Origin: Phil1 sp964612925
Lineage (GTDB): Bacteria > Bacillota > Clostridia > Christensenellales > CAG-138
Assembly: GCA_964612925.1 (NCBI GenBank)
Contig: CAZTFU010000018.1
Coordinates: forward strand, 1 to 34,566
Direction of reading: 5' to 3'
DNA: 34,566 nucleotides
The notes beneath the pieces are model-generated. The model ran no database searches and was not told the origin of the DNA. It saw only the letters and a program-made list of their open reading frames with translations. The position numbers and the translations under genes are program-made. Below are positions 15,072 to 21,453 of this stretch, piece after piece (position 1 is the first letter of the stretch; each line of letters begins with the position of its first letter).

Positions 15072-15608
15072 TTATTCTCCGGTTCTTTTATACCGGATGT
15101 ATTTCTCAAAACACATACCGAATATCACAAGATACATTACCAAAACTCCACCAACAAAGGACGCAACAAAATAATTGTGCGTACTCAAAAGGTGAATGAG
15201 GAACTGTGGCAGTAGTATTAGGAAGAATATGATTAGCAGAGGTGTCATTCTATATTTCATCACCCGCTGCATCATCTGAAACTTCGACTCTTCGTCACAG
15301 AAAATTTCCTCAGCTGTACCGCCCACTTCGACCGCCTTTCGAAAATAACTGTACCCGACATAGTCCTGTATGTATTCCCAACCACAGTCATCAAACATTT
15401 TCAGATATTCGTCCTTATGGGCAAGGCCATCTTTGTTGTAGTCCAACTGATATACCACATCCTGCGCAGTACACTTTTCAAAATGATACATTCCCAGACC
15501 ATTTACCTTGACAAACTTCCAACCGGCTTTGTGCATTTGCCGCAGATAATCCTGCTCTTTTTCATACTCAAAGATCGTAAACCATTTGAATTGCTTTTTC
15601 GTCTCCAT
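15072..15608 (-). CDS. DUF2812 membrane protein
   Basis: 178-aa protein. The N-terminal soluble domain has KWFTIFEYEKEQDYLRQMHKAGWKF, the typical DUF2812 opening, and a CGWEYIQDYVGYSYFRK segment near residue 80. Two membrane helices follow (~118-137 and ~144-165). DUF2812 genes are commonly paired with PadR regulators in Firmicutes; the biochemical role is unknown. The start at 15606-15608 lies directly after the PadR stop (1-nt gap), and its AGGAGG lies inside the end of the PadR gene. This shows translational coupling and excludes the longer frame beginning upstream. Confidence 0.87.
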   Translation of the reverse strand: METKKQFKWFTIFEYEKEQDYLRQMHKAGWKFVKVNGLGMYHFEKCTAQDVVYQLDYNKDGLAHKDEYLKMFDDCGWEYIQDYVGYSYFRKAVEVGGTAEEIFCDEESKFQMMQRVMKYRMTPLLIIFFLILLPQFLIHLLSTHNYFVASFVGGVLVMYLVIFGMCFEKYIRYKRTGE

Positions 15609-15609
15609 G

Positions 15610-15924
15610 TTACATTTCCTCCTGTGCAATTCGATATAAGCGTTCAATTCGCGCGAGTTCGATTTGCAAGACCTCTAACCCCAAATCGGTGATTTGATAG
15701 ATTTTTCGCTTCTCTTCTTCCCTGACAAATCGGATCAGCTTGTCCTTTTCCATTTTTGATAAGCTGCCGTACATGGTGCCGGGCGTAAGTTTGATACCAC
15801 CGTCGGTCATTTTTTCAACCATTTGAACAATACCGTATCCATGATTCGGCTTTCGTAAGCACAAAAGAATAAAAAAAGCCGTTTCCGTCATGGGAACATA
15901 AACTTTTTTAATATGCGGATCCAT
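15610..15924 (-). CDS. PadR-family transcriptional regulator
   Basis: 104-aa winged-helix repressor. The family pattern is clear: VPMTETAFFILLCLRKPNHGYGIVQMVE, then KLTPGTMYGSLSKMEKDKLIRF and KRKIYQITDLGLEVLQ. The C-terminal dimerisation helix is short, as in PadR subfamily 2. The start is the ATG at 15922-15924 with GGAGG upstream; the longer frame would run back through the promoter. It is the first gene of a three-gene operon with DUF2812 and a small membrane protein. Palindromes over its own promoter suggest autorepression released by a ligand. Confidence 0.92.
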   Translation of the reverse strand: MDPHIKKVYVPMTETAFFILLCLRKPNHGYGIVQMVEKMTDGGIKLTPGTMYGSLSKMEKDKLIRFVREEEKRKIYQITDLGLEVLQIELARIERLYRIAQEEM

Positions 15925-15949
15925 CTGATTGACCTCCGTTAAACTTTGG

Positions 15950-16005
15950 TGCAATATATCGCACCTCGATGTATGTAGTATATCGCAGTACGATATAACA
16001 GTCAA
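15950..16005 (-). promoter_or_regulatory. Promoter with two palindromic operators for PadR
   Basis: On the minus strand TTGACT (16000-16005), a 17-bp spacer and TATACT (15977-15982) form a strong promoter. A perfect 7+5+7 palindrome, TATATCG-N5-CGATATA (15979-15997), fills the spacer and overlaps the -10. A second, related palindrome TGCAATATATCGCA (15950-15963) lies just past the predicted start. Both share TATATCGCA. They are the expected position and form for autoregulation by the PadR protein; binding is inferred. Confidence 0.75.
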
Positions 16006-16174
16006 GAGTTTTTTATGGTACAAAGAAGAATCATGTAGTCAAATATTGACAATGAGTGCTTTTTTCGTCATGATCGCGTCAGGTTTTCTTTCTTTGGCCT
16101 CTTGGTTTGGAGTTCGGACGCTTGATAATGCCGTTCTTGAAATGAGTATTCTCAAACTTCTCAAAATAAACAAA

Positions 16175-16217
16175 TAATCCGAACCCGTCTCCAATTAAGA
16201 AGATTCGGTTCGGATTA
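16175..16217 (-). terminator. Terminator of the tRNA-Leu gene
   Basis: Perfect 11-bp stem (16175-16185 with 16207-16217) with a 21-nt loop. On the minus strand it is followed by a T-rich stretch. It begins 9 bp past the tRNA 3' end. Confidence 0.75.
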
Positions 16218-16225
16218 CGTTGGTT

Positions 16226-16312
16226 TGGTGCCGGAAGTGGGACTCGAACCCACACGTTGTCGCCAACAACGGATTTTGAGTCCGTCACGTCTGCCAATTC
16301 CATCATTCCGGC
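16226..16312 (-). tRNA. tRNA-Leu (anticodon CAA)
   Basis: 87 nt including an encoded CCA end (16226-16228). Acceptor stem GCCGGAA (16306-16312) pairs with TTCCGGC (16230-16236). The anticodon loop is CTCAAAA, closed by ACGGA/TCCGT, giving anticodon CAA for UUG codons. A long variable arm is present, as in all leucine tRNAs, and the T-arm has GGTTCGAGTCC. It is monocistronic, with its own promoter and terminator. Confidence 0.97.
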
Positions 16313-16321
16313 GTGGTTTGT

Positions 16322-16350
16322 ATTTTACCACAGGTTAAGTGAGTTTGCAA
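16322..16350 (-). promoter_or_regulatory. Promoter of tRNA-Leu
   Basis: On the minus strand TTGCAA (16345-16350), a 17-bp spacer and TAAAAT (16322-16327). The predicted start is close to the 5' end of the tRNA. Confidence 0.75.
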
Positions 16351-16380
16351 TAACCATAATCGGTTTTGTGCGCCATAAAT

Positions 16381-16402
16381 CGGCGGCGTGTTCACGCCGC
16401 CG
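16381..16402. terminator. GC-rich hairpin after the P-loop gene
   Basis: Perfect 10-bp inverted repeat (16381-16390 with 16393-16402) 17 bp past the stop of the minus-strand P-loop gene. No good T-run follows on either strand, so termination would be weak or assisted. The structure is certain, the role is not. Confidence 0.4.
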
Positions 16403-16418
16403 TGCTTTATGATATGAT

Positions 16419-16832
16419 TTACTCTACTATGTAGGGCTTGAGGAACGCGGGTGCATCCTCAACGCTGCCGGTGATGCTGAGCACCAGCTTCACGTTGCGG
16501 CGGTCGGCAAATGCCGCCATTTCTGCGAAAAGCTCTTCCAGCGTTTCAAGCGGATGGTGGACTATCTTCATGAATCCGTCCACAAAAAGGTACTCAAGGT
16601 CAAAGTCCTGCGCTGCAATACCCGACACGAAGCCGAAGAACATTTTCGGACTGTCTATATGATATTCCGATGCATCAACAAAGCGAATGTCATGCTTTAA
16701 GCCATACATGTACTGGCTGTCGTTATCGATAAACACTATGCTTCCGTTAGCCGTTTTAAGCGTTTCGTTAGCAATGTCAATTATGCGCTTGGTTTTGCCC
16801 GCGCCGGCTTCGCCAAAGATTACCTTTATCAA
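16419..16832 (-). CDS. Small P-loop NTPase of unknown role
   Basis: 137-aa cytoplasmic protein. Walker A is GEAGAGKTK at residues 7-15. A Walker-B-like strand, LEYLFVDG, lies near residue 80, and a third strand, KLVLSITG, near residue 115. No DNA-binding or membrane segment is visible, and I cannot assign a function. The start is a TTG (16830-16832) with GGGAGG 6 nt upstream; no ATG fits. The TTG may keep expression low. It stands alone between tRNA-Leu and ttcA. Confidence 0.78.
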   Translation of the reverse strand: MIKVIFGEAGAGKTKRIIDIANETLKTANGSIVFIDNDSQYMYGLKHDIRFVDASEYHIDSPKMFFGFVSGIAAQDFDLEYLFVDGFMKIVHHPLETLEELFAEMAAFADRRNVKLVLSITGSVEDAPAFLKPYIVE

Positions 16833-17019
16833 GATGAGCCTCCCTCTGCGTTAATACGCTAATGAAATGGTCGTATGTTATTATAACCTTTTTTGACCCA
16901 TTTGGGCAATAGCGGTTTATATAAAAATTACAAAAAACCATAAATGCAATTTATGCGTTCATTTTGGCTCCGCAATGTGGTATACTGTTTGAATGAGCGA
17001 TAAAAAGGGAACAAAAGAT

Positions 17020-17805
17020 ATGAAGCGAGTTTTGGGCTGCATCCGCCGTGCGGACGAGCGTTACGGTATGATCCGCGACGGGGATAAAATATGCGTTGGC
17101 GTATCAGGCGGCAAAGACAGTCTTTTGCTGTTGTACGGTTTGAAGCTTTACCAGCGGTTCTGCTATAGGCATTTTGACGTTTGCGGCGTGATGCTTGACC
17201 TTGGCATTACGGATCAGGATCTTACCCCCGTGGTTGATTTTGCAAAGAGCATAGACGTGCCGTTTGACATAATCAAAACCGATATAGGTGATGTTGTATT
17301 CAATATCCGCAAGGAAAGCCACCCCTGCGCCCTATGTGCAAAGCTTAGGCGCGGTGCGTTGAACGATGCCGCGCGGGAACGCGGCTGCAATCTTGTTGCG
17401 CTTGGGCATAACCGTGACGATGTTATTGAAACGTTCTTTATGAGCATGCTTTACGAAAGCAGGCTGAATACCTTCGGCCCGGTAACATACCTTGGCCGTA
17501 AGGATGTTACCGTTATCCGTCCCATGGTGTTCCTGCCCGAAAAACAGGCGCTGAGCATTGCCACTCGGCTTGAATTGCCCATACGCAAGCCCAATTGCCC
17601 TGCAGCGGGCTTCACCAAGCGCGAAGAAATGAAGCAGGTAATGCGCTTTTTCACAGGCCTTATACCCGATGCCGAGGAACGCATAATGAACGCCATTGCG
17701 GACACCGAAAAATACGGCATGTGGGACAGACTTCGCCTACCGCCAAGGGATATCATAGATAATGCGGCATCCATTGTAAAGGAAGGCGGTGAACAGGATG
17801 AATGA
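17020..17805 (+). CDS. ttcA: tRNA 2-thiocytidine(32) synthetase-like PP-loop protein TtcA
   Basis: 261-aa cytoplasmic tRNA-thiolating enzyme. It has the ATP-pyrophosphatase PP-loop SGGKDS (residues 29-34), the C103-x2-C106 pair (HPCALCAKLRRG) and Cys193 (KPNCPAAG), which ligand the iron-sulphur cluster in TtcA/TtuA-type enzymes. GHNRDDVIETFF is also typical. I choose the ATG at 17020 because family members start with MKRVL-RRA-like sequence. The ATG at 16993 falls at the predicted transcription start (TATACT at 16981-16986). The ribosome site is weak (AAAGGGA). It overlaps the following gene by 8 bp. Confidence 0.87.
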   Translation: MKRVLGCIRRADERYGMIRDGDKICVGVSGGKDSLLLLYGLKLYQRFCYRHFDVCGVMLDLGITDQDLTPVVDFAKSIDVPFDIIKTDIGDVVFNIRKESHPCALCAKLRRGALNDAARERGCNLVALGHNRDDVIETFFMSMLYESRLNTFGPVTYLGRKDVTVIRPMVFLPEKQALSIATRLELPIRKPNCPAAGFTKREEMKQVMRFFTGLIPDAEERIMNAIADTEKYGMWDRLRLPPRDIIDNAASIVKEGGEQDE

Positions 17806-18094
17806 AAAGACTCTTTTCCTTATAATAATCGCATATTTGGCCCTAATGAGCCTGATTTTGTTTATAATGATGGGCATAGATAAGTCCAAGGCGAAGCGTG
17901 GTGCTCGACGCATAAGCGAAAAGTCTCTTTTTATTACGGCGGCACTTGGCGGCGGTATAGGCGGCTTACTCGGCATGAATGTGTTTCGTCACAAAACGCA
18001 ACATACCTCATTTAAGCTCGGCATGCCCGCGCTTACGGTGCTTAACCTTGCGCTTGCCTTTGTTATCATGTGGCTAAACCAAAAAACAGTTTAG
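17798..18094 (+). CDS. DUF1294 small membrane protein
   Basis: 98-aa protein with helices at ~6-27, a glycine-rich LGGGIGGLLGMNVFRHKTQHTSF segment (the DUF1294 hallmark) and a helix at ~76-94. GIDKSKAKRGARRISE lies between them. The function of DUF1294 is unknown. The start ATG 17798 lies within the end of ttcA. Its stop overlaps the 3' end of the NusG-like gene on the other strand by 4 bp. Confidence 0.87.
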   Translation: MNEKTLFLIIIAYLALMSLILFIMMGIDKSKAKRGARRISEKSLFITAALGGGIGGLLGMNVFRHKTQHTSFKLGMPALTVLNLALAFVIMWLNQKTV

Positions 18095-18600
18095 TCGGCA
18101 AGCGTTTGCTGCGGTTCAACATATTCTATTGCGCACCAAATAGTGCTTAACAGTCCGCCGGTTTGGTTCAGTTCTATCTGTACCTGACGGCGGCTTTTGT
18201 TTACCTTTATAACCTTGCCGTTGATGTCGCAAAGCGGCCCCTCGATAAACCTTATCTTTGTGCCTTCCTTTATTACCTTTGTGCTTTCTATCATGCAGCC
18301 GTGACGGCGTGCCCACTCAGCAAACTCAAGGTCACTGCCGCGCAGTGCGTACTCTCCGTCATCATATTGAAGCAGCTTTATAATGTTGGGCATTATGTTT
18401 ATCGCCCCCGGGTCAATTGGTTCCTCCGTTTCAAAGAAAACATAGCCCGGCAACAGACAAAGCTCCTTTTCCGTCAATTTGCCGTTATAAGGTCTCCATT
18501 TTTTTATTTTAGGCAACAGAGTTTCATACCCGCGCAGTTTAAGTCTGCCCTCTATCGAGTTTTCAAACCCCGTTCTGCAAAAGACACAGTATATGCCCAT
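18091..18600 (-). CDS. Specialised NusG paralogue (NGN-KOW antitermination factor)
   Basis: 169-aa protein. The NGN domain (residues ~1-100) opens with GIYCVFCRTGFE and has LCLLPGYVFFET, diagnostic of NusG/RfaH proteins. The KOW domain (~112-155) has GTKIRFIEGPLCDINGKVIKVNKSRRQVQI. Housekeeping nusG normally sits beside secE and ribosomal genes; this copy does not. It is therefore likely a paralogue of the LoaP/RfaH type, which travels with RNA polymerase through long operons. The start is the ATG at 18598-18600, as its promoter (18635-18663) lies just upstream. No obvious target operon follows it on its strand. Confidence 0.87.
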   Translation of the reverse strand: MGIYCVFCRTGFENSIEGRLKLRGYETLLPKIKKWRPYNGKLTEKELCLLPGYVFFETEEPIDPGAINIMPNIIKLLQYDDGEYALRGSDLEFAEWARRHGCMIESTKVIKEGTKIRFIEGPLCDINGKVIKVNKSRRQVQIELNQTGGLLSTIWCAIEYVEPQQTLAD

Positions 18601-18634
18601 AAAGCTTCCCCCCGACTTTACTTTGCATAATGCA

Positions 18635-18663
18635 ATTATACTCGAGCTTGTATTTTTTTGCAA
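18635..18663 (-). promoter_or_regulatory. Promoter of the NusG-like gene
   Basis: On the minus strand TTGCAA (18658-18663), a 17-bp spacer and a perfect TATAAT (18635-18640). The start near 18628 leaves a leader of about 28 nt before the ATG at 18600. Confidence 0.85.
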
Positions 18664-18682
18664 TGCACAGCGCATGAACCAC

Positions 18683-18743
18683 TTGACAGGTGAACCAATA
18701 CGCATATAATATAGGTAACATGTGTTGCGCAAAGTTTGTTACC
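18683..18743 (+). promoter_or_regulatory. ABC-operon promoter with an operator-like inverted repeat
   Basis: TTGACA (18683-18688), a 16-bp spacer and TATAAT (18705-18710) form a near-consensus promoter. An inverted repeat GGTAACA (18714-18720) / TGTTACC (18737-18743) spans the predicted start and the leader up to the ribosome site. A strong promoter with a palindrome at the start suggests a repressor site. In related exporters the repressor is a GntR/YtrA protein, but none is encoded next to this operon. Confidence 0.7.
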
Positions 18744-18762
18744 ATATAGGAGGCAGTGTCAA

Positions 18763-19605
18763 GTGGAAGTTCTCAGCGTAAACGGATTGTGTAAGGAATA
18801 CCCCGCATTCAGCCTAAAGGATGTTTCGTTCTCCATGGAGCGCGGCACCATAATGGGGTTTATAGGCCGCAATGGCGCAGGCAAGACAACAACGCTTAAA
18901 TCCATGCTGAACTTTGTACGCCCAAACAACGGTGAAATACGCTTTTTCGGCAGGCAGCTTTGCCAAAACGAGCAGGAGATCAAGAAAAGAATAGGTTTTG
19001 TTTCGGGCGGTATAGATTATTATGAAAAAAAGCCGCTCCGCACCATATCAGCCGTTACGCGCAAGTTTTATGAGCTTTGGGATGAGAACACATACATTAA
19101 GTTTATGGAACGTTTTGAGCTTGACGAAAGCAAAACTCCAAAGCAGCTTTCCGCAGGGATGCGGGTTAAATATGCACTTACGCTTGCGCTCAGTCACCGT
19201 GCGGAGCTGTTGATACTCGATGAACCCACAAGCGGACTTGATCCCGTTTCGCGCGAAGATCTTTTGGATGTTTTCCTATCGCTTCAGCGTGAAGGCGTAA
19301 GCATACTGTTTTCCACCCACATAACAAGTGACCTTGACCGCTGTGCGGACATGATAACATACATAAAGCGTGGAAAAATAGTTGCAAGTATGCCTCTTGA
19401 CCGCTTCACGGGAGCATACTTGGCCGCTAAAATCGATGCGGATACCATACCGTCTCAGCTTGCACCGCTACTTATCGGCGCAAAGAGTGCAAAGCACGGC
19501 TACACGGCCATAATTCACAAAGAAGCTGCCGACTCCGTGCCGAGCTTTGTGCATTTATCTCCCGCCGATCTTGAAACGGTCATGATACATTTGGAAAAGG
19601 AGTGA
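18763..19605 (+). CDS. ABC transporter ATP-binding protein (ABC-2 exporter type)
   Basis: 280-aa ATPase. Walker A is GRNGAGKTT, the signature is LSAGMRVK, Walker B is LLILDEPTSGLDP and the H-loop is in FSTHI. The sequence resembles YtrB/BcrA-like ATPases. The start is a GTG (18763-18765) with AGGAGG at 18748-18753; an upstream frame start would lie on the operator. It forms a two-gene exporter with the overlapping-end permease gene. The substrate is unknown; such pairs often handle antimicrobial peptides or lipids. Confidence 0.92.
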   Translation: MEVLSVNGLCKEYPAFSLKDVSFSMERGTIMGFIGRNGAGKTTTLKSMLNFVRPNNGEIRFFGRQLCQNEQEIKKRIGFVSGGIDYYEKKPLRTISAVTRKFYELWDENTYIKFMERFELDESKTPKQLSAGMRVKYALTLALSHRAELLILDEPTSGLDPVSREDLLDVFLSLQREGVSILFSTHITSDLDRCADMITYIKRGKIVASMPLDRFTGAYLAAKIDADTIPSQLAPLLIGAKSAKHGYTAIIHKEAADSVPSFVHLSPADLETVMIHLEKE

Positions 19606-19613
19606 ACGCTAAC

Positions 19614-20264
19614 ATGCTAAAGAAGCTTTTATACAAAGAATTCGCACTTGCGCTGCACCCTGCGGCGGTGATTTTTCTGCTGCTCAGCGCAATGCTGCTT
19701 ATACCCAACTATCCAATGTATGTGGTATTCTTTTACAACATGCTCGGAATATACTTTATTTGCTTAAGCGGGCGCGAAAACCACGACTATGTTTATACCC
19801 TTTCGTTGCCCGTAGCAAAGCACGATGTTGTGTGTGCGCGTATTCTTTTCGCGGTACTGCTGCAAATGGTGCAAATGCTTCTTGCCGTTGGGTTCGCTCT
19901 GCTGCGCGGTACTATCAGCATGGGACAAAATGCGGCGGGCATGGATACAAATGCGGCATTTTTCGGTCTGAGCTTTATATTGCTTGCACTGTTCAATCTG
20001 ATTTTCTTCACGGGCTATTTTACCGCCCCCGACAAGGTCGGCAGAGTGTTTGTTCGCGTAAGCATAGCGGCGTTTTTCTATATTGCCATTGTCGAAAGCT
20101 GCTCGTTCATCGTTCCGTTTTTCCGTGACAAGTTGGATACCCCTTCCCCGCTGTACATGACGGAAAAGCTTACGGTACTCGGTATAGGAATCGCAGTTTA
20201 CATCGTGCTTACATATGTATCGTTGCGTATATCCTGTTCAAAATTTGAAAAGCTTGATATGTAA
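19614..20264 (+). CDS. ABC-2 type transporter permease
   Basis: 216-aa membrane protein with about six hydrophobic helices (near 15-33, 36-54, 75-97, 115-135, 145-163 and 180-203). SGRENHDYVYTLSLPVAKHDVVCARI is typical of the ABC2_membrane_5 / YtrC-like permeases. The ATG at 19614 has AAGGAG at 19596-19601; a GTG at 19602 is too close to that site. It forms the channel with the preceding ATPase. Confidence 0.88.
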   Translation: MLKKLLYKEFALALHPAAVIFLLLSAMLLIPNYPMYVVFFYNMLGIYFICLSGRENHDYVYTLSLPVAKHDVVCARILFAVLLQMVQMLLAVGFALLRGTISMGQNAAGMDTNAAFFGLSFILLALFNLIFFTGYFTAPDKVGRVFVRVSIAAFFYIAIVESCSFIVPFFRDKLDTPSPLYMTEKLTVLGIGIAVYIVLTYVSLRISCSKFEKLDM

Positions 20265-20285
20265 ATCGTATTATTATGCAAAAAT

Positions 20286-20311
20286 GGCAGACCGCAATCA
20301 TACGATCTGCC
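20286..20311. terminator. Terminator between convergent ABC and meaB operons
   Basis: Arms 20286-20291 and 20306-20311 pair perfectly. With one wobble the stem on the minus strand extends to 9 bp, followed by ATTTTTGC. It is therefore the likely end of the mce-to-meaB transcript; it also lies 22 bp past the permease stop on the plus strand. Confidence 0.65.
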
Positions 20312-20328
20312 CATTATTTGTATCTTCT

Positions 20329-21450
20329 TTATGCTTTAAGCACAGTCTCTATCGTGTCGATAAGCTCCTTTGCGGCAAGCGTGGGCGGCATTTCACCGCT
20401 CATCACCTGTGTGCTTAATGCATCCATACAGCTTTGTACACGCGGATTTGAGTATATCATGGTGCGGATATAATCATCCGTCATGCTCTTCACCCAATCC
20501 ATGGTTTGCGAACCGCGGCGGTGGTCAAGCACACCCGTGCGCTTTGTCTGCTTTATAAAGCCGAGTATAACGTTCCAAATGCCCTCAACACCTTCACCCG
20601 TTATTGCGGAGCAGGTGTATGCACCCGTGGTCCAACCTTCCGTTGCAGGTCTAAGGTAACGAAGCACCTGTTCATATTCGGATCGTGCGGCCAGAGCACG
20701 GGTCTTATTGTCTCCGTCGGCCTTGTTGACCAAAATAGCATCTGCGGTTTCAATAACGCCCTTCTTTATTCCCTGAAGATCATCCCCTGCACCCGCAATG
20801 GTTATAACAAGGAAAAAGTCTACCATTGCCCGCACAGAAGTTTCGTTCTGCCCAACGCCTACCGTTTCAACAAGTATGGTGTCAAAGCCCGCGGCCTCGC
20901 AAAGCAGCATTGTTTCGCGACTTTTGCGTGTAACGCCGCCAAGCGTGCCGCCCGAAGGGGATGGGCGAATAAACGCCTCATTCCTGCGGGAAAGTCTTTC
21001 CATTCTGGTTTTATCGCCAAGTATACTCCCGCGGGAAATGCTGCTTGTGGGGTCCACCGCAAGCACGGCAACGCGCCTGCCCTTATCGCAAAGCATATTA
21101 CCGAAGCATTCTATAAACGTGCTTTTGCCCGCACCCGGAACGCCCGTTATGCCAACGCGCACGCTGTTGCCCGTATGTGGCAAAATACGGCGAATTATTT
21201 CCTGACCAAGCTCAAAATGCTTTTCCGAATTACTTTCAACTACGGTTATGGCCTGCGCAAGTATGCGCCTGTCCCCGTTCAGCACGCCCCGAACGTATTC
21301 GTCAACGCTCAACACTTTGCGCGAAAAGATGCGGGGTGCAGTCACCTGCACTCCGTTTCCTTCTATTCCGGGCATAACGCTTGAAGCAAATTCGCTTCCC
21401 GCGTTTTCAGGCGTCCATTCGGGTTTGTAATTTTCCCTGTTTTCAGCCAT
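20329..21450 (-). CDS. meaB: Methylmalonyl-CoA mutase-associated GTPase MeaB
   Basis: 373-aa G3E-type GTPase that loads and protects the adenosylcobalamin cofactor of methylmalonyl-CoA mutase. Walker A is GVPGAGKST (residues 103-111). DPTSSISRGSILGDKTRM, GGTLGGVTRKSRE, VETVGVGQ and LVNKADGD follow in the family order. The C-terminal dimerisation arm is present. The first ~45 residues are a low-similarity extension. The ATG lies 3 bp after the mutB stop and has no clear ribosome site, so it probably depends on coupling. It is the last gene of the operon. Confidence 0.94.
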   Translation of the reverse strand: MAENRENYKPEWTPENAGSEFASSVMPGIEGNGVQVTAPRIFSRKVLSVDEYVRGVLNGDRRILAQAITVVESNSEKHFELGQEIIRRILPHTGNSVRVGITGVPGAGKSTFIECFGNMLCDKGRRVAVLAVDPTSSISRGSILGDKTRMERLSRRNEAFIRPSPSGGTLGGVTRKSRETMLLCEAAGFDTILVETVGVGQNETSVRAMVDFFLVITIAGAGDDLQGIKKGVIETADAILVNKADGDNKTRALAARSEYEQVLRYLRPATEGWTTGAYTCSAITGEGVEGIWNVILGFIKQTKRTGVLDHRRGSQTMDWVKSMTDDYIRTMIYSNPRVQSCMDALSTQVMSGEMPPTLAAKELIDTIETVLKA

Positions 21451-21453
21451 TTT

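Noticed and set aside
16079..16306. 75-codon minus-strand frame across the tRNA
   Set aside because: It is translated from tRNA-Leu and its terminator; the tRNA fold explains the sequence.
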